NCBI GenBank assembly: GCA_024449915.1
Contig: JAMZAV010000295.1
Location: 124,001 to 188,000, forward strand
Direction of reading: 5' to 3'
Length of the DNA stretch: 64,000 nt
Source of the DNA: Sweltsa coloradensis
Taxonomy: Eukaryota; Arthropoda; Insecta; Plecoptera; Chloroperlidae
Shown: one piece after another, positions 1 through 12,081 of the stretch
Layout: the number at the start of each line of letters is the position of its first letter
Numbering within the stretch: position 1 is the stretch's first letter
Position numbers and translations under genes: made by a program
The notes under the pieces: generated by a model
Databases searched by the model: none
Seen by the model: only the letters and a program-made list of their open reading frames with translations
Told to the model about the DNA's origin: nothing

Positions 1-135
1 CCAAGTTTGACAAAAGAAAAAACGGGTGTTGGTGGACCCAATGACTTTTCTGTTAATTTCATAATTCATAAACTAGTTAGCCTGAATGAAATATATTTTT
101 TGAGTTTAGCGGGTGAATACCCCTTTAACCCATTC
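1..135 (+). repeat. Dispersed repeat, copy 1 (cut by window edge)
   Basis: This stretch matches 32430-32560 in reverse complement. Both contain GGTGGACCCA, then GAATGAAATATATTTTTT, then a TTAGCGG(G/A)TGAATA block in the same order. No coding potential or terminal signals are visible, so this is an unclassified dispersed repeat. The left end lies outside the window. Confidence 0.5.
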
Positions 136-351
136 AGGGTTGCCACTTCAGAGGATTTTATTCTTTTTCAAGGACTTTTAAAGTCAAGGATACCAGGATT
201 TTGGCAATATCTTGGGAATTTCTGCTGTTATGAAAAAAATGCATGAATTGAATACATTATTTGAAATTCAGCCAAAAAAGCAATTGCAGTAATAAACCAT
301 CAGTAGTTCCATGTAGTAGAACATTATTAACAAAAATCAGTGATTGATTAC

Positions 352-560
352 GTAAATAAAGCTAAAAATAAATTCGTTTTCTACCCACTTTGTCACGTAA
401 CTGATTTTCAGTGGGCCAAACCAGCCCTGCAGGCCCCGACACAATGGACGAGCGAACAATGACCAACTAAAGACCAGCATATTTAAGTAGTAAATACCGA
501 TCATTCAAGCTGGACACGATTCCACCCACGTACAGCGCCAGCATACACATCTACGTATAC
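352..560 (-). mobile_element. SINE body fragment (core family, copy 1)
   Basis: Reverse complement of the 3' two thirds of the SINE body seen complete at 48780-49195 and 63110-63530. It carries the (A/G)CTGATTTTCAGTGGG block, the GTCGGGGCCTGCAGGG block and the TTCGCTCGTCCATTGTG block in the family order. The tRNA-like head is absent. It belongs to the sub-type with TCATTGTTCGCTCGTC rather than TTATCGCTCACTCGTC. Confidence 0.65.
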
Positions 561-1372
561 ACATTTACCGCGAGTAAAACATAAGAATATGCAGATTCTT
601 AGCACTATATCCACATGTAATGTTGGTTAAATTCTTGAAAATAAGTATCATAACATTTTAATATTAAAACCTGAAAGTTCCTATTATTCCTGAACAGTTT
701 TAGTGTAATGTAACGCTAAATGCATACGGTATTAAAAGTAAAAGCCATTTTCAAGGAATTTTTCTGTCTTTTTTTTAGCTAGTTTCAAGGATTGAAAGCA
801 ACCCTAGTACATACTTTATAGTACCTTCATGGATAGAATATATATATATATATATACGGTATACCTAAGCACATTTTTACAGGAGATATCGCCGAAACGT
901 TGTAATTTAAAGAAATAAAGAAATTTACACAGTTTTAACCGGTACCCAAAACACTTTTTTGCTAGGATACTTGCTGTAGGCTACGTGCACCAGTGTACTC
1001 TGTAAGCCTGCGTGACTATTCAGGGACTAACTAGGTTATTAAGGTCTTGGAGCAATAGGCAGTTAGCAGGAAAAAATAAAAATAATAACCAAGTTGCTCA
1101 AATTCCAAAATGTATTTAATAAAAATAAGTAAAAAGCTTGTTACAAAACTGCGTATTCAATCGATTTGTGTAGTCGATTAGGCCTACATTGACGATTGAG
1201 AAATTTTGTAGTATATTATGTTGAAAAATGGGATATTTCAAGCTACGATAAGTATATCAATAATAATTTCATTAATTTGCATACACGAAATCGATCCATA
1301 ATTCAAAATAAACCATGTTTTACACTACTACTCGGAATGTTTGAGGACTTTTTACGAAGACTCAATTTGCCT
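561..1372. other. No recognisable feature
   Basis: AT-rich sequence with no long open frame. The only low-complexity tract is a (TA)n run at about 839-857. I see no gene here. Confidence 0.5.
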
Positions 1373-1495
1373 TAACGCCCGAAAAAAAACATTAGAAAAA
1401 CTTTCGGTCAGGATTGCCGGTGGTGGGATTTGTTCTTGTGACCTCCTGAATTGGGAGCCTCGCACACAAGCATTACACTGCCTATATTCAATAGT
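1373..1495 (-). mobile_element. Degenerate tRNA-headed SINE (family B)
   Basis: Reverse-oriented relative of the SINEs at 53960-54210 and 57765-58015. The shared block is the TTCGGTCAGGATTGCCGG segment preceded by an A-rich stretch, followed by a decayed pol III B-box region. It is much more diverged than the other two copies. Confidence 0.45.
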
Positions 1496-2955
1496 TTATC
1501 ATTGACATTACCCCTACTTAAGCACAAATTATTACTTATCCAAAGCTACAGATTCTTTCTTGAATTTATTTAGTTTTATTTGTTTTCCTTTGTAAATCAG
1601 TTTGTATAACTGAATAGGATAGAAATAGATGTTAAATAAATAAATCGATAAAAGTTAAACTTTAAACGTCAATCATGTCCAATGCAGCATGTAACATGGC
1701 TCAAATGCTTCTCTATCAACAAGATTTGGCATTTTCCTAGTAATTTACTGTAATGTAATACGTATTAAGTTTATTTACTAAGTACAGTAGAAACGTAATT
1801 TAACTTACAATCATAACCTTGCCCAAGCTGTACATCACAATTTACATTTTTTTAAATTAGGCTTGCCACAATTTTTCTTGTCCTTGATTAAGCAACAAAA
1901 AAATAATTTGTGTCAATGATTGGTTGGTACCTACATCTTACAGTAAAATTGTTGCATAGTGAATGGTTCAACTAGTAACAATGTCTGTTTTCTGATTTAA
2001 AAAAATATTTTTGGTCTTAAGAATTGAATAATCCATAAAACTGCTGAATCTAGTTAGGTTCAATAGGTGTGTGCCAGTGATTAGTGGCTTTTAATTGCTT
2101 GTCTACGCTGACTACGCTTATAAGCAATTCCATAGTCCCAGCCCAAAAATCAGATTGATTTTGGTACAGTCCATCAACTAATCAAAGTCAGCCATTGAAT
2201 ATTGGCATGCGGCTATTGTCTTTACCCAGTACTGACTAGTTTAGTTTGAAAATGTAAATGTATTCTATTTTCTGTATCCAACTAAGCTCGAACAATACTT
2301 TTTCCGATGTTAACAGCACCACCAAATAAATTGTAGGTACTCTGCGTCATCTACAATAATTTGGCTAGCTCCTTGGATGTTGTATGATACTATCATTAAT
2401 GTTTTAACAATTTAGTGAGTATTATTGGTGTGGTGTGATGGAAGCTGATAAATTTGATAAGTAAACATAACGTAAATAATTAAATTATACAGAACACACA
2501 AACATCAACATAATCTATGTTGTAATGAGCTATTTTTCCGCTGCAAAAACATACTTTTGCAGAACATGAAACTTGAGTCTTCCAAGTTTTGACTTTGAGA
2601 TTAAAATTCCAGAAATACAATTTTTTTCTAGTTTATAGGTAACTTAACAATCATGTGATGGTCTGTTAGATACAGGCCATGCCACGAGGTACAATTAGGT
2701 TATCGCTTAGTTTGGTTTCAGTCTGCTACTATTCAGTAATGAATTGAAAATTAAAAGTCAGTAGGCCTATGTGTTTTTGTTTTAATAAAATTTGATTTAT
2801 ACACAATATTAAGTTAAAGACCGAGAACAAATAGAGAACTATCCTTCATTACAGAACTCAAATATATGTAGATTAGTAAGGTTTTGTAAGAGCTCTTATC
2901 AATGTCAATATTTTATGTGTAAAATTTAAAGCTGGCTTCCGGACAGAAAACATGT
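1496..2955. other. No recognisable feature
   Basis: AT-rich intergenic or intronic DNA with many stops in all frames. I see no repeat shared with the rest of the window and no splice-flanked coding segment. Confidence 0.5.
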
Positions 2956-3135
2956 GATGTCATTGTGAGGCAGGCGTAGAAGTTAGCAGACTGCTTACCA
3001 GCGGGTGTACAACACAGCAACCTAGCCTGACCTTACGATGGATGATGTCACAACCTGGTTGGAGGCTAGGTTGCAGTATCGTACGCCTGCTGGCGAGCAG
3101 TCTGCTAACTTCTATGCCTGCCTCACAATGACATC
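2956..3135. repeat. 180-bp foldback element with about 70-bp arms
   Basis: The left arm starts GATGTCATTGTGAGGCAGGC and the right arm ends with its exact complement. The complementarity runs about 70 bp per arm with few mismatches, through TAGAAGTTAGCAGACTGCT and on to GCAACCTAGCC near the centre. As a single strand it would form a long hairpin with a short loop. There is no coding capacity. This is a miniature foldback or MITE-type element; I see no clear target duplication. Confidence 0.75.
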
Positions 3136-5800
3136 TCTACCAATCTTCATATTTTGGACACTTGTAGAACCCACTGATTAAAAAAAAATGGTGATGTTTA
3201 GTAATTATGTAATACAAATACTTAGGCACATATACATAATATGTAGGTACTATGTATATTTTAAACCAAGGATAGTTACAATATTTTATAGGTAGCTTAA
3301 ACCAGACCTAGATGTAATTCAAAATCATCAGTACAAATAGGGGGCTGACTACTTAAATACTGCACAACAAGTACTAGGTCTAATAATAATTTAAATCTAT
3401 TTTGACATTCTTTCTAAGATTATCGGCATTTGAATTTTATACACAAAACACTGTAATAAGCCACTTTTTTATGGGTTCCAATCTAGTTCATGATATTGCT
3501 TGACAGCATTAAAATATGTTCAAGCAAAGAACTAGGTATAATGTAGAATGGTATGAATACTCACAATAGTAAGTACCTGTTATTAAGTACTACCTACTTG
3601 TTTTCCAGTTTGTGCCCTTAAACGCACGTATACGAAATTAAAATGAAATATATTTTTGCCAACATCTGGGCATAGTCCTAGCTATCTCATACTTATTTAC
3701 ACAATTCATTGATATTATGCACAAATTACAGTTTGTAAAACAAATTTACAAATTGTAAGTTTCAATGTCATGTCTTGGTAAACAAATCTTATTGCCATAA
3801 TATCTGGTCTATTTGTGACTGTAATGTGGTTAAAATTGGGATACAAAACTAAAGATACCATAGTACTAGTTGTTCATTGATATTGTGCTACTCTTTGGGC
3901 TTTTGTAAACCACTGGCACAAGTCAGATAAAATAGTACCTAACGAAAGTATTAAGCCAAAGTGTGTATTACTCTGTAAATTCAATAAGTAAAGTAAACCA
4001 ACTGAACATATACCCAGTATATTCATAGTATATGTTAATTGATAATAGAACACTGGCGCAATAGCAATAATTCAATCTTTGATTCAATATTGATTTATAT
4101 AATATTTGTGAATAATGTAAGCAAACAGCGTGGGTGTTGTATACCCGACCATAACTTTTCTGTAAAGAGACATACAAAAAGAAAACTAATGATGATACTG
4201 TAACTTGTCTCCACAAATCCAATGAGTTTCAGAGAAAACTCTGTATTTAGGCTACATTCCATGTCAGTTTACATATTGGGGGTATTCTGGTGTGAGTATA
4301 GTTTGGTGCAATCTGTTAAAAAATTAAAATTCAATCTTTGGTAATTGTATGCACTATGCAGTTACATATGATACACTATACACAGCGAAGTTGACGATAA
4401 CATACTAAAAGGTCTTCAACTGTAGGTACTGAAGGTGGGTTATGCAAATTGCATCATCATTCATTCCTTTCTTGTGTGATCGATACTAATAAGTAATAAC
4501 TAATATTCAATTTCTCATGCATTTTACAGTACACAAAAATTTCATGAAGGCAAGCACTGCAATTGTGATTATTGTAACCCACCTACTCTAACATTAATTC
4601 TGCCAACATTACTTACAGTACTTTATTTTTACTTAAAAGCGTGATATTGTTTTTGTACTATTTAATAAATAATTTGTATTACTATTAAGATTGTTTAAGA
4701 ACTGTACTACTAAGCGTATTTCAAATCATTCATGTATTATTGTTGCTTTAAAAATAAAACATTTGAATTTTAATTTGAGAATAGGTTAGGTGTGCACAAA
4801 TCTCAAAACATATTACAATTTTTTGGTATACATTTTTTGTCTTGTTTGTTAATTAGGCTAAATCTAAATCTTATACAAAACTTATGCATGTACGTACTAG
4901 TAACTATTGTGTATGATTGTAATTGATTGACGCATTGTTTCATGTCTTGAACCACTAAGTGATAATAATATGAGTTTCAAAAGATTAACACGTAGGATCT
5001 ACATTGATTGCATTGTTGATTGCAATGTTCGCGTTAATCCACTCACAAAACGTGACGCAATTGGGGTCCGGATTGACTAGTAGAACCCTAGTCGTTTCAA
5101 ATAGCACAATTATTCATATAACGTTGCCCAATAAACTCGCCGTACAACCCTGAACTCACGGGTGACACAAGGGAATCTGTAAGCTGGATTGTACTGTCCA
5201 TTTTGTCAAGACTTCAATATGTATGTTTTATATTATTGTATTCAATTATTACAATTATTACTAATGAGAGTTTTAGTCTATTCCTTGCAGTTCATTGTAT
5301 TATTTTTGAATATCAAAGTTTACTTAGGCTATTAATCTTAAAAATATGTAAAACATTCTTTTTTATATCTTAATAAGGTAAAAGGTGTGAAGGTTATACC
5401 ATTTGGTTAAACTTTTTAGTACCTACATTCATAGTTCCATTAGAATCATTAGTTTTTTCATCATTTTCTTGTATTAGTATTGTTTTATGTGCAAGATTTG
5501 ATGATATTATCGAGACTTGGTGCTTTATTCTGTGTTTGATCTAATATTGACAATGATAATAAATAAGATGTGAATAGAAAAATAACTGATAATAATACGT
5601 ACTATACTGTATTTCTATTTAGATGAGGAACAATAAATAACACTAAACAATGTACATACTTGGGTGTCTAAAAATTATTGAACATGCAATAGGGAAGTCT
5701 CCTCATTCGTAGATATTAGCGCTGGTGTACAGAATCAGTAGATATTCACTTAAAACACCATCGCCGTAGTTTATAACACTCTTAAGTAAAAACTATCTGT
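3136..5800. other. No recognisable feature
   Basis: AT-rich DNA. The longest open frames are short and without family signature. No repeat pairs with other parts of the window were noticed. Confidence 0.45.
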
Positions 5801-5814
5801 TCCACAGAGGTACA

Positions 5815-6055
5815 AAGTTTTACGTTTACTCTCTCCCGCGCTTTTATTGTGAAAAGATGTGTGACGTCATATCTCAGTAGACGGCGTTGTTTATGAATGA
5901 AATTGACCACGGTCTTCTAGATCACTGAGCTAAATTCACCTCTCGGCCTTTCACCAGCTCGTGTTAAGACAATAGTTCATTGTTGACATTTTCTTAATCT
6001 AGGTGCTCGTTAGGGCGCCGCAGCCAAGCCGCGGTGCGCTACACACTCGGGCACC
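5815..6055. promoter_or_regulatory. CRE palindrome and GC-rich hairpin, possible regulatory segment
   Basis: A perfect TGACGTCA palindrome (cAMP-response-element consensus) lies at 5862-5869 inside a CpG-richer patch. About 130 bp downstream, 6002-6055 is an imperfect GC-rich inverted repeat: GGTGCTCG pairs with CGGGCACC at the ends and CGCAGCC with the GCCGCG side in the middle. Both are visible in sequence. A promoter role is only an inference, since no coding exon follows that I can identify. Confidence 0.2.
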
Positions 6056-6302
6056 TTATACAGCAAGCAGAGTTGGGGTGATTTCGAGGTGTCACCCAGC
6101 CATCATGAAACGTGATGTGAATTTGAAAACTATCAAAATCGATGGGATTTAGGTACCCGACAACACATGCCAAATTTGGTTGGGGTACGAGCATTCCTTC
6201 TTGGTGAAAATATGACTTGAAACATGCTCAAAATCACTTTAAGGATGTTAGTTACTACTGGCTACTACTACTACTATCTAATCTGTCAGTTTCAATTGCC
6301 CA

Positions 6303-6670
6303 GCGATTCTGACCAAACGGGTGGGGCTAGCAACGTTCATATTTTACATGGACATTTAAGGTAATAGTGATGTAATTCCCTTTGAAAGAAAAAGTTAAAA
6401 AAAATTTGCTGAAAGGCTGCAAAATAAAGGTTTTAAAATAAGCCTTATACAGGCATACACAATCAACAAGTAACTATAGTTACGTGACAATAATCGCCTA
6501 CATTGTTTACAAAATGCAAGTCTTTGGACCATTATATTTTTTCATTCTATTGTTAATTGGTAATACCATAGCAATTAAATCAATTTTGATAAAATCATTA
6601 TATTTTAACAAATAATTTTGCATTAGAACTTGAAAAAGTAATGAGATCCCACACATAACAAAAACTTGTA
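6303..6670 (+). mobile_element. Internal fragment of Helentron-like element (subfamily I)
   Basis: It aligns along its whole length with the 3' half of the element at 28493-29173, starting at CGATTCTGACCAAACGG and ending near AAGTAATGAGATCCCA. Both element termini are missing, so this is a truncated, immobile copy. The match also includes the block TTGTTAATTG(A/G)TAATACCAT and the flanking A-rich stretches. Confidence 0.7.
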
Positions 6671-7675
6671 AAAATACAGCCAAACATTACACACAATGAA
6701 GACTGTGCTGCATAAACGGAAATAGGCGCAAGCCACTATATTTGCCGCATTTTGGCGCAATTCTTAATTCATATATACGGTAACAGTAAGGGTCCCCGTA
6801 AAATATCACCTTGAAAAGACTTGTAGCAAATATGAAGATTTTTCATGACCAATTACGTTTAAAAATTCTATAGTAAATAAAAAATGATTTATGAACGAAC
6901 TATTAGTTTACGTTTATGAGTTTGCAATCTTTTTTCTGCGAAGCTTTTAGACTATTATGTTCACAGGGACATGACGCTTAAGAATAAAGATTGCGGTACT
7001 AATGGGAAAAGTTGACGGAAGGATTGGCTCTTGTTTGTTAGATGACAAATTTCCTTCTTTGACTCGGCAAAGTCTTGAGCTGTATTTCTGTGAGAAGATG
7101 ATGATTTATTGTTATGGTTCTAAATTCAATCATAAAACCATTTCGTTTAAATGTACTCGACTACGCACCTAATGCAAATGTGTATATCCTTAACTGTACA
7201 TAGGTTCTATGGTTTGATTAAGATTTTTTGAACATTAAAATATTTTCATTTAATAATCTATAAACAGATCAATAGCAAAACAATTTTTTTCATGCCACGG
7301 ATGAATTGGTTTGTACGTTTTTTATGACAGTTTGTGTTTTTGCCGTGTATTAGAGTACTTAGCTCACATGTCTGAAATATTTTGATAACAATAATATAAA
7401 AAAATTTAGTTACAGTATGTTATTCGCTGGCCTGCATTCGTATGCTTAAAAAATTTGAGCACTTTCCCTATACTGATGCTGACCGGAAGCCGACAACCCT
7501 TAGCCCATAGACAGATTGCAAGGTTCCTATTATGTTGGTATGATACTACAGTTAACATTGAGAGGCCTCTTGATTGTTAGGGACCTGTTGTTGATGTTGA
7601 TGTTGATTCTAGAATCTAGACAGTAAATAAATTTGTATTTAGAGTCTTGATCATGATTGATTTTAGTGGTTGATA
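6671..7675. other. No recognisable feature
   Basis: AT-rich sequence without a supportable gene, inverted repeat or shared repeat. Confidence 0.45.
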
Positions 7676-7778
7676 TCGAATTTCAAACAAACCAAGCCAA
7701 CCCTGTTGGCGCCGACACAATCGAAGAGTGAACAATTACCAACTGGAGACCAGTATTTTAGATATGAAATACGGTCTA
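7676..7778 (-). mobile_element. SINE body fragment (core family, copy 2)
   Basis: Short reverse-oriented piece of the recurrent SINE body. It contains CCAAGCCAACCCTGTTGG, GCCGACACAATCGA and the ACCAGTATTTTA segment in the same order as 63200-63290. Head and 3' tail are missing. Confidence 0.6.
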
Positions 7779-9174
7779 TACTCGATTATTGTTGGTGTGC
7801 GATGTACTTGCAAATTCAAACTTGAATTGTAGTGTTCAAACATTTGAAAACTAACGCCTGTATTCAAATTCCTAACTATTCGCTTCTCTATAAACAAGTA
7901 AACCAATCAATGCAGAACATAGTTTTATTGTAAATATTGTGTGGATTAGTAGCGAACTTTGCTTGCAGTCCGAGTGAACCATTGCATTAAACCATGAGCT
8001 TTGGAAAGTCTACCTGTTATTCACTCTCAATGAGGGGGTTTGCTCTAAAGATTACTTCAATACATGTAACTTTGAGATCTAAATTCTGTGATAGGTAATC
8101 AAGTCCAATATCGTTAAATGTGATGACTGAATGATAATATTTAATTTTTACTACTAATTAGTATTTAAACGCAATATATTCTAATGATTAAACTATTTAT
8201 TACTATCGATTTGAAGTGGAATTCTATTGTTTGCACACCCCAAATAATTATATTTTTACATAATTTTTAGTTGTGTATGAAAATAAATTTGGTACAGAGT
8301 TGCACAGCAGAAAGTAGAAACTGAACACATAGCCTAGAGCAAACACAAGAAGTAAATACATCAATGCACTAGACGCCACAATCAAGATATCGGTAGCCAG
8401 CAGCATTTATAGTTCCTTGTATTTCCCCGGAGTCACATATATTTCTGCAAAACCATTCTTAAATTAAGTGATTTATAGATGAAAAGTTCCAAAATGTGTA
8501 ACATATTATGTAAGCCGGAAGGAGAACCGACCCTTAGAAATTGCTAGGCAACAGGCAAAAACAGTCATGTAAAATGTTGATTTACATTTTATTACATTAC
8601 ATAGGTTCTACCTTATTTACTACTTTGTTTAAAATTGAGACAACTGATGTTGCAAAATCGTTTTTTGACCGTTTGGCGTTATATTAAAACTCCTTTTAAA
8701 TGTTTAACATAATTTTTTGTTAACTTGGACTAAAATGTGGATAGCTTTGCCAATTATTGTTCAATTTTTTTAAATATTGCACCAAAATGTTCAAAATTTT
8801 ATACCTCCCAAGAAAAAGTCAAAACATGAATTTCATAAATGTTCACCCTAAACAAAGGGTTGGTTCTCCTTTCCAGCCCACATATTATCAAAACGAAGAA
8901 AAACATTCTCTTGACTCAAATCAAACCTTCTTTACAGAGAGAAAGTTCCTTTACTCCAGAAGGTAGTGCATTTTCCATATTGCATGTTATACACCAGTAT
9001 GCTTTTACTTTTGATGGGAATTACTTTCAATTGAAACTCCTAAAGTTATCAAAAGTTGACATTACGTAAGCCTACTCGATTTCCCCTCTCCCCGATATGT
9101 GTGTGTTTTTAAAGGATATTATAGTTTACAACAAATATGTAGACACTAACTGCATCACATTATCTTCTTTCCAG
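7779..9174. other. Probable intron upstream of the exon at 9175
   Basis: No coding exon or shared repeat is evident. The stretch ends in a pyrimidine-rich tract and CAG at 9172-9174 that serves as splice acceptor for the coding segment starting at 9175, so at least its right part is probably intronic. Confidence 0.3.
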
Positions 9175-9335
9175 TGGCTATAGAGCTGATTGTCCAGCAC
9201 ATCCGTGATTTCCTCAACAACCGGTCACAGACGGAACAGCAACAACAACAGGAGTTGGTTTCCCCCTCCCCCTCGCCGAGTCATGGCTCCAGACGCCCGC
9301 ACACCAACGATGGTCACTTCAAACGGCCACACTAA
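9175..9335 (+). CDS. Putative terminal exon, KH-domain-like C-terminal protein fragment
   Basis: A strong 3' splice site (TTATCTTCTTTCCAG ending at 9174) opens a segment readable for 52 codons to TAA at 9333-9335, starting in phase 2 (first full codon at 9177). The translation begins AIELIVQHIRDFL, continues with a short Gln run (residues 21-25), then a Ser/Pro-rich stretch and a basic tail ending FKRPH. G/C content and codon structure stand out from the AT-rich flanks. The opening amphipathic helix resembles the last helix of KH RNA-binding domains such as those of Nova or PCBP proteins. That is a family resemblance only, because the GXXG loop would lie in an upstream exon I could not find. 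The gene symbol is unknown. An alternative is a non-KH protein with a C-terminal helix and disordered tail. Confidence 0.5.
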
Positions 9336-9485
9336 GTGGGGACACCTTCCTGCCCAAACTGCGATTCGTTCCGGGAATTGGGGGCAGTATTAAGAATTCT
9401 CTAGTGTGAATGGTATTTTACTGTGATAATGATTTTTAAGTTTTTGTCAATCTAAATATCAATGAGCATTGATGATATTCAGATT

Positions 9486-10268
9486 CAGTGTTCTCCCCAG
9501 AACATAATTTTCACTAGCCTAGGTATTTAAAAAAACTTTGTCGGGTAGTTTGGCGTTTTGGTAGGCATATTAAAAAGGGGTCCCGGGGGCTTGGCCCCGT
9601 AGAAATCTTTTGATTCTAGATTAGATTTTACTTTTAAAGATGAGTTTAAAGTTTTGAAGTTCTTTGTTACGTTACATATTCTTTCTTGGTACAATATTTT
9701 TTCTTGTATTCAAATTTTACATTTCTTTTTTGTGTATGCAAATTAACGTACCGTAAGGTATATGCCTACAGTGGCTACAAATTAAATAATTTCTTATAGG
9801 TCTACTCCACAAATTACAAAACATCTTTGTAATAGGCCTACACTTGTATAGTGGTCCCAATGAAAGAATGCAGGTGGCTCGAAATTGTTTTCCCAACATA
9901 ACAACTTTGTCAATTCTATTCACGCTAGCTCAGCGTGGATCTTGCACACGTAGGAACTCTGTGATCTAGCACAGATAATTTTTGCTTGCGTTGGTAAAAG
10001 ATATTTCTCTTCCATACACAAAGGCGACATTCCATTTACCGCGCATTCATTCTACCCCTACCACTACCAAGCATCTGCATTCTTTTGTTGGAGGAAGTAT
10101 ATGACCTGTTTCAAAAACAAAAACAATCATTGATTCATGTAAAATATGACCTATCACTATCAGTCAATATCACTATCAGCCATATAAAAATATATTTTGT
10201 ATGTATTTATTTTTTGAGGTGTAACTTTGCCCAACCTTAAGGTAGGTACAGGCTTGGGGAGAACAATG
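9486..10268. mobile_element. Degenerate hAT-like non-autonomous element
   Basis: The ends are inverted: CAGTGTTCTCCCC at 9486 and GGGGAGAACAATG ending at 10268, matching at 12 of 13 positions. The CAGTGTTCTCCCCAG end type is familiar from hAT elements. The interior has no transposase. No convincing 8-bp target duplication remains (left flank TTCAGATT, right flank GTATTAGT), so this is an old copy. It sits just downstream of the coding exon that ends at 9335. Confidence 0.5.
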
Positions 10269-11382
10269 GTATTAGTAACTTCAGTTTTGATTAGCTGATA
10301 TTTTACAGCAAAACCCGTTAGCTAATCGAGTAGGTAATTGTGGGCTTGTAAAATGGAGTAGAAGGTAGGCTATCAAGAAAATTATACATAATTATATTAA
10401 ACATACCCGGTTCCAACATGAGACGGGTCACCAACACCTGCTTCTGGAGCTACGGACTGTTGGAGCTTGCTAGCAAGGCTTATAGCACGTCCTCATCTTC
10501 CTCGCTGAAAATCAAAACCATTATATTGTCAGCTGTACTAAAATCCTATGGAAATGGTGTGTTCAAACCTCAAATAGTGTTATGCATGTATTTCCAAACT
10601 CACTTGTCTACCATTGAAAAGATGAACCATATGTCCATTGGATAGGCTATTTTGGATGAATGGGTATTATTATTTAATTTTACCGACTTACAAAGATGTA
10701 AAAAAAAAAACGTCTTTGTTTTTAGGCCTACGTATTTGTTTATTTTATTCTTCTAATTCTATAACTTTTAAAATAGAAACTGGTAAGATTCAATAGAAAG
10801 ATAAAATTGGCCATACACCATAAACATTGTGGAAAGAGTGTAGCACAAGTTTACTTCAAAGATCTAGGGCCTAGACCAGTTTGTTGCTTTGCCCAGTTAC
10901 ATTTTCTTTTATCTAGTAACATCTCAGCAAGGGCTCTATACATTTATCTAGAACTACATCTTGGTGTAGCAAACAACTAGTTTTCAATATGCAATGCACG
11001 CAAACCAGGTTGACCGCTGTCACCCATACCATACATCAAGAACACATAGATAACTCGCTCTTAGAAATCGTACCATTACTACTACTACTACATTTTTCGT
11101 AAGCACCGCCTATTTCATATTATGTAATGGCAAAAATTTAAAGAAATTCTCGTTGGCAGGAGTAAACTTTGAAATTAGTCCAATTACTATAGTGTACTGT
11201 ACTGTTTTTGTTTATGTTTAGATAGGTACAGATTCAGTAACATGGCCAGCTGAGTTAGAACAGTGACAACTTTAAACATATTTTTAATTTAAAGTAAATA
11301 GGACCTACATATTTCAAATGGTTGCAGCTTGCATTCTATTCTTTCATTAAGTTTATGTAGACCTATGTGTGTGTGTAATGTA
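10269..11382. other. No supportable gene
   Basis: One patch, about 10415-10515, is less AT-rich than its surroundings and could be read as a tiny minus-strand terminal exon, but support is too thin to annotate. The rest is featureless. Confidence 0.35.
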
Positions 11383-11968
11383 AGTCAGGGTCATATATAA
11401 ATCAAGAGGTCTGAAAGATACCTCTTTCACCGACATCTCGTGGTCAACTCTTGGTGCCATTATTTATATTGCCCTGTGAACTGCATTATCGATCGATGGA
11501 AGTTCCCTAGACTATTTGATGTTATTAATATTATTTAGGAGGCTTTGAAAGACTCTTGGTCAACAAAATAGTCAATATCTTGAAGGCAGTCAGAAGATAT
11601 TTACGATTCTATCAAAACAAAAGCATAAAACAAACTTTGGTGGTTTGCAAATAAGACTTGACAGCTAAGATAGAATTATTCAAAATTAACTAGAAACTAA
11701 GGCAAATATAAGAACTATGGCATAGTCTTAATGCTATGCCTAGGCCAAGGTATCGATATATAATGCTCTCTTTACGTTCCTTTATTTCTTCTGGCTGTGG
11801 TTTCTCTGGTGAATAGAGAATTTTCCTTTGACATTATCAGCCATGTTTCTTATTTATGTCGACAATGCAGTTCACAGGGCGATATAAATAATGACACCAA
11901 GAGTTGACCACGAGATGTCGGTGAAAGAGGTATCTTTCAGACCTCTTGATTTATATATGACCCTGACT
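11383..11968. mobile_element. 586-bp element with 105-bp terminal inverted repeats
   Basis: Arms at 11383-11487 and 11864-11968 are almost perfectly complementary. The element begins AGTCAGGGTCATATATAAAT and ends with the reverse complement of that block. The 376-bp middle has no coding capacity. The flanks share only a GTA trinucleotide, so the target duplication is uncertain. This is a MITE-type non-autonomous DNA transposon of undetermined superfamily. High arm identity suggests recent activity or gene conversion between arms. Confidence 0.75.
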
Positions 11969-12081
11969 GTACCTATATGCGTTTGGTTATTTTCTTTTTG
12001 ATATTATTAATATTATACTATTTATTGTAGGCAATATTGTACAGTAATTAAATCTTTTTTAATGCTGTGGTGTTTCATAGT

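Noticed and set aside
10480..10504. Possible minus-strand terminal exon encoding EEDEDVL and a stop after TTTTCAG
   Set aside because: Only eight codons, with no upstream exon and a mediocre acceptor. The patch is GC-richer than its flanks but this is too little to annotate.
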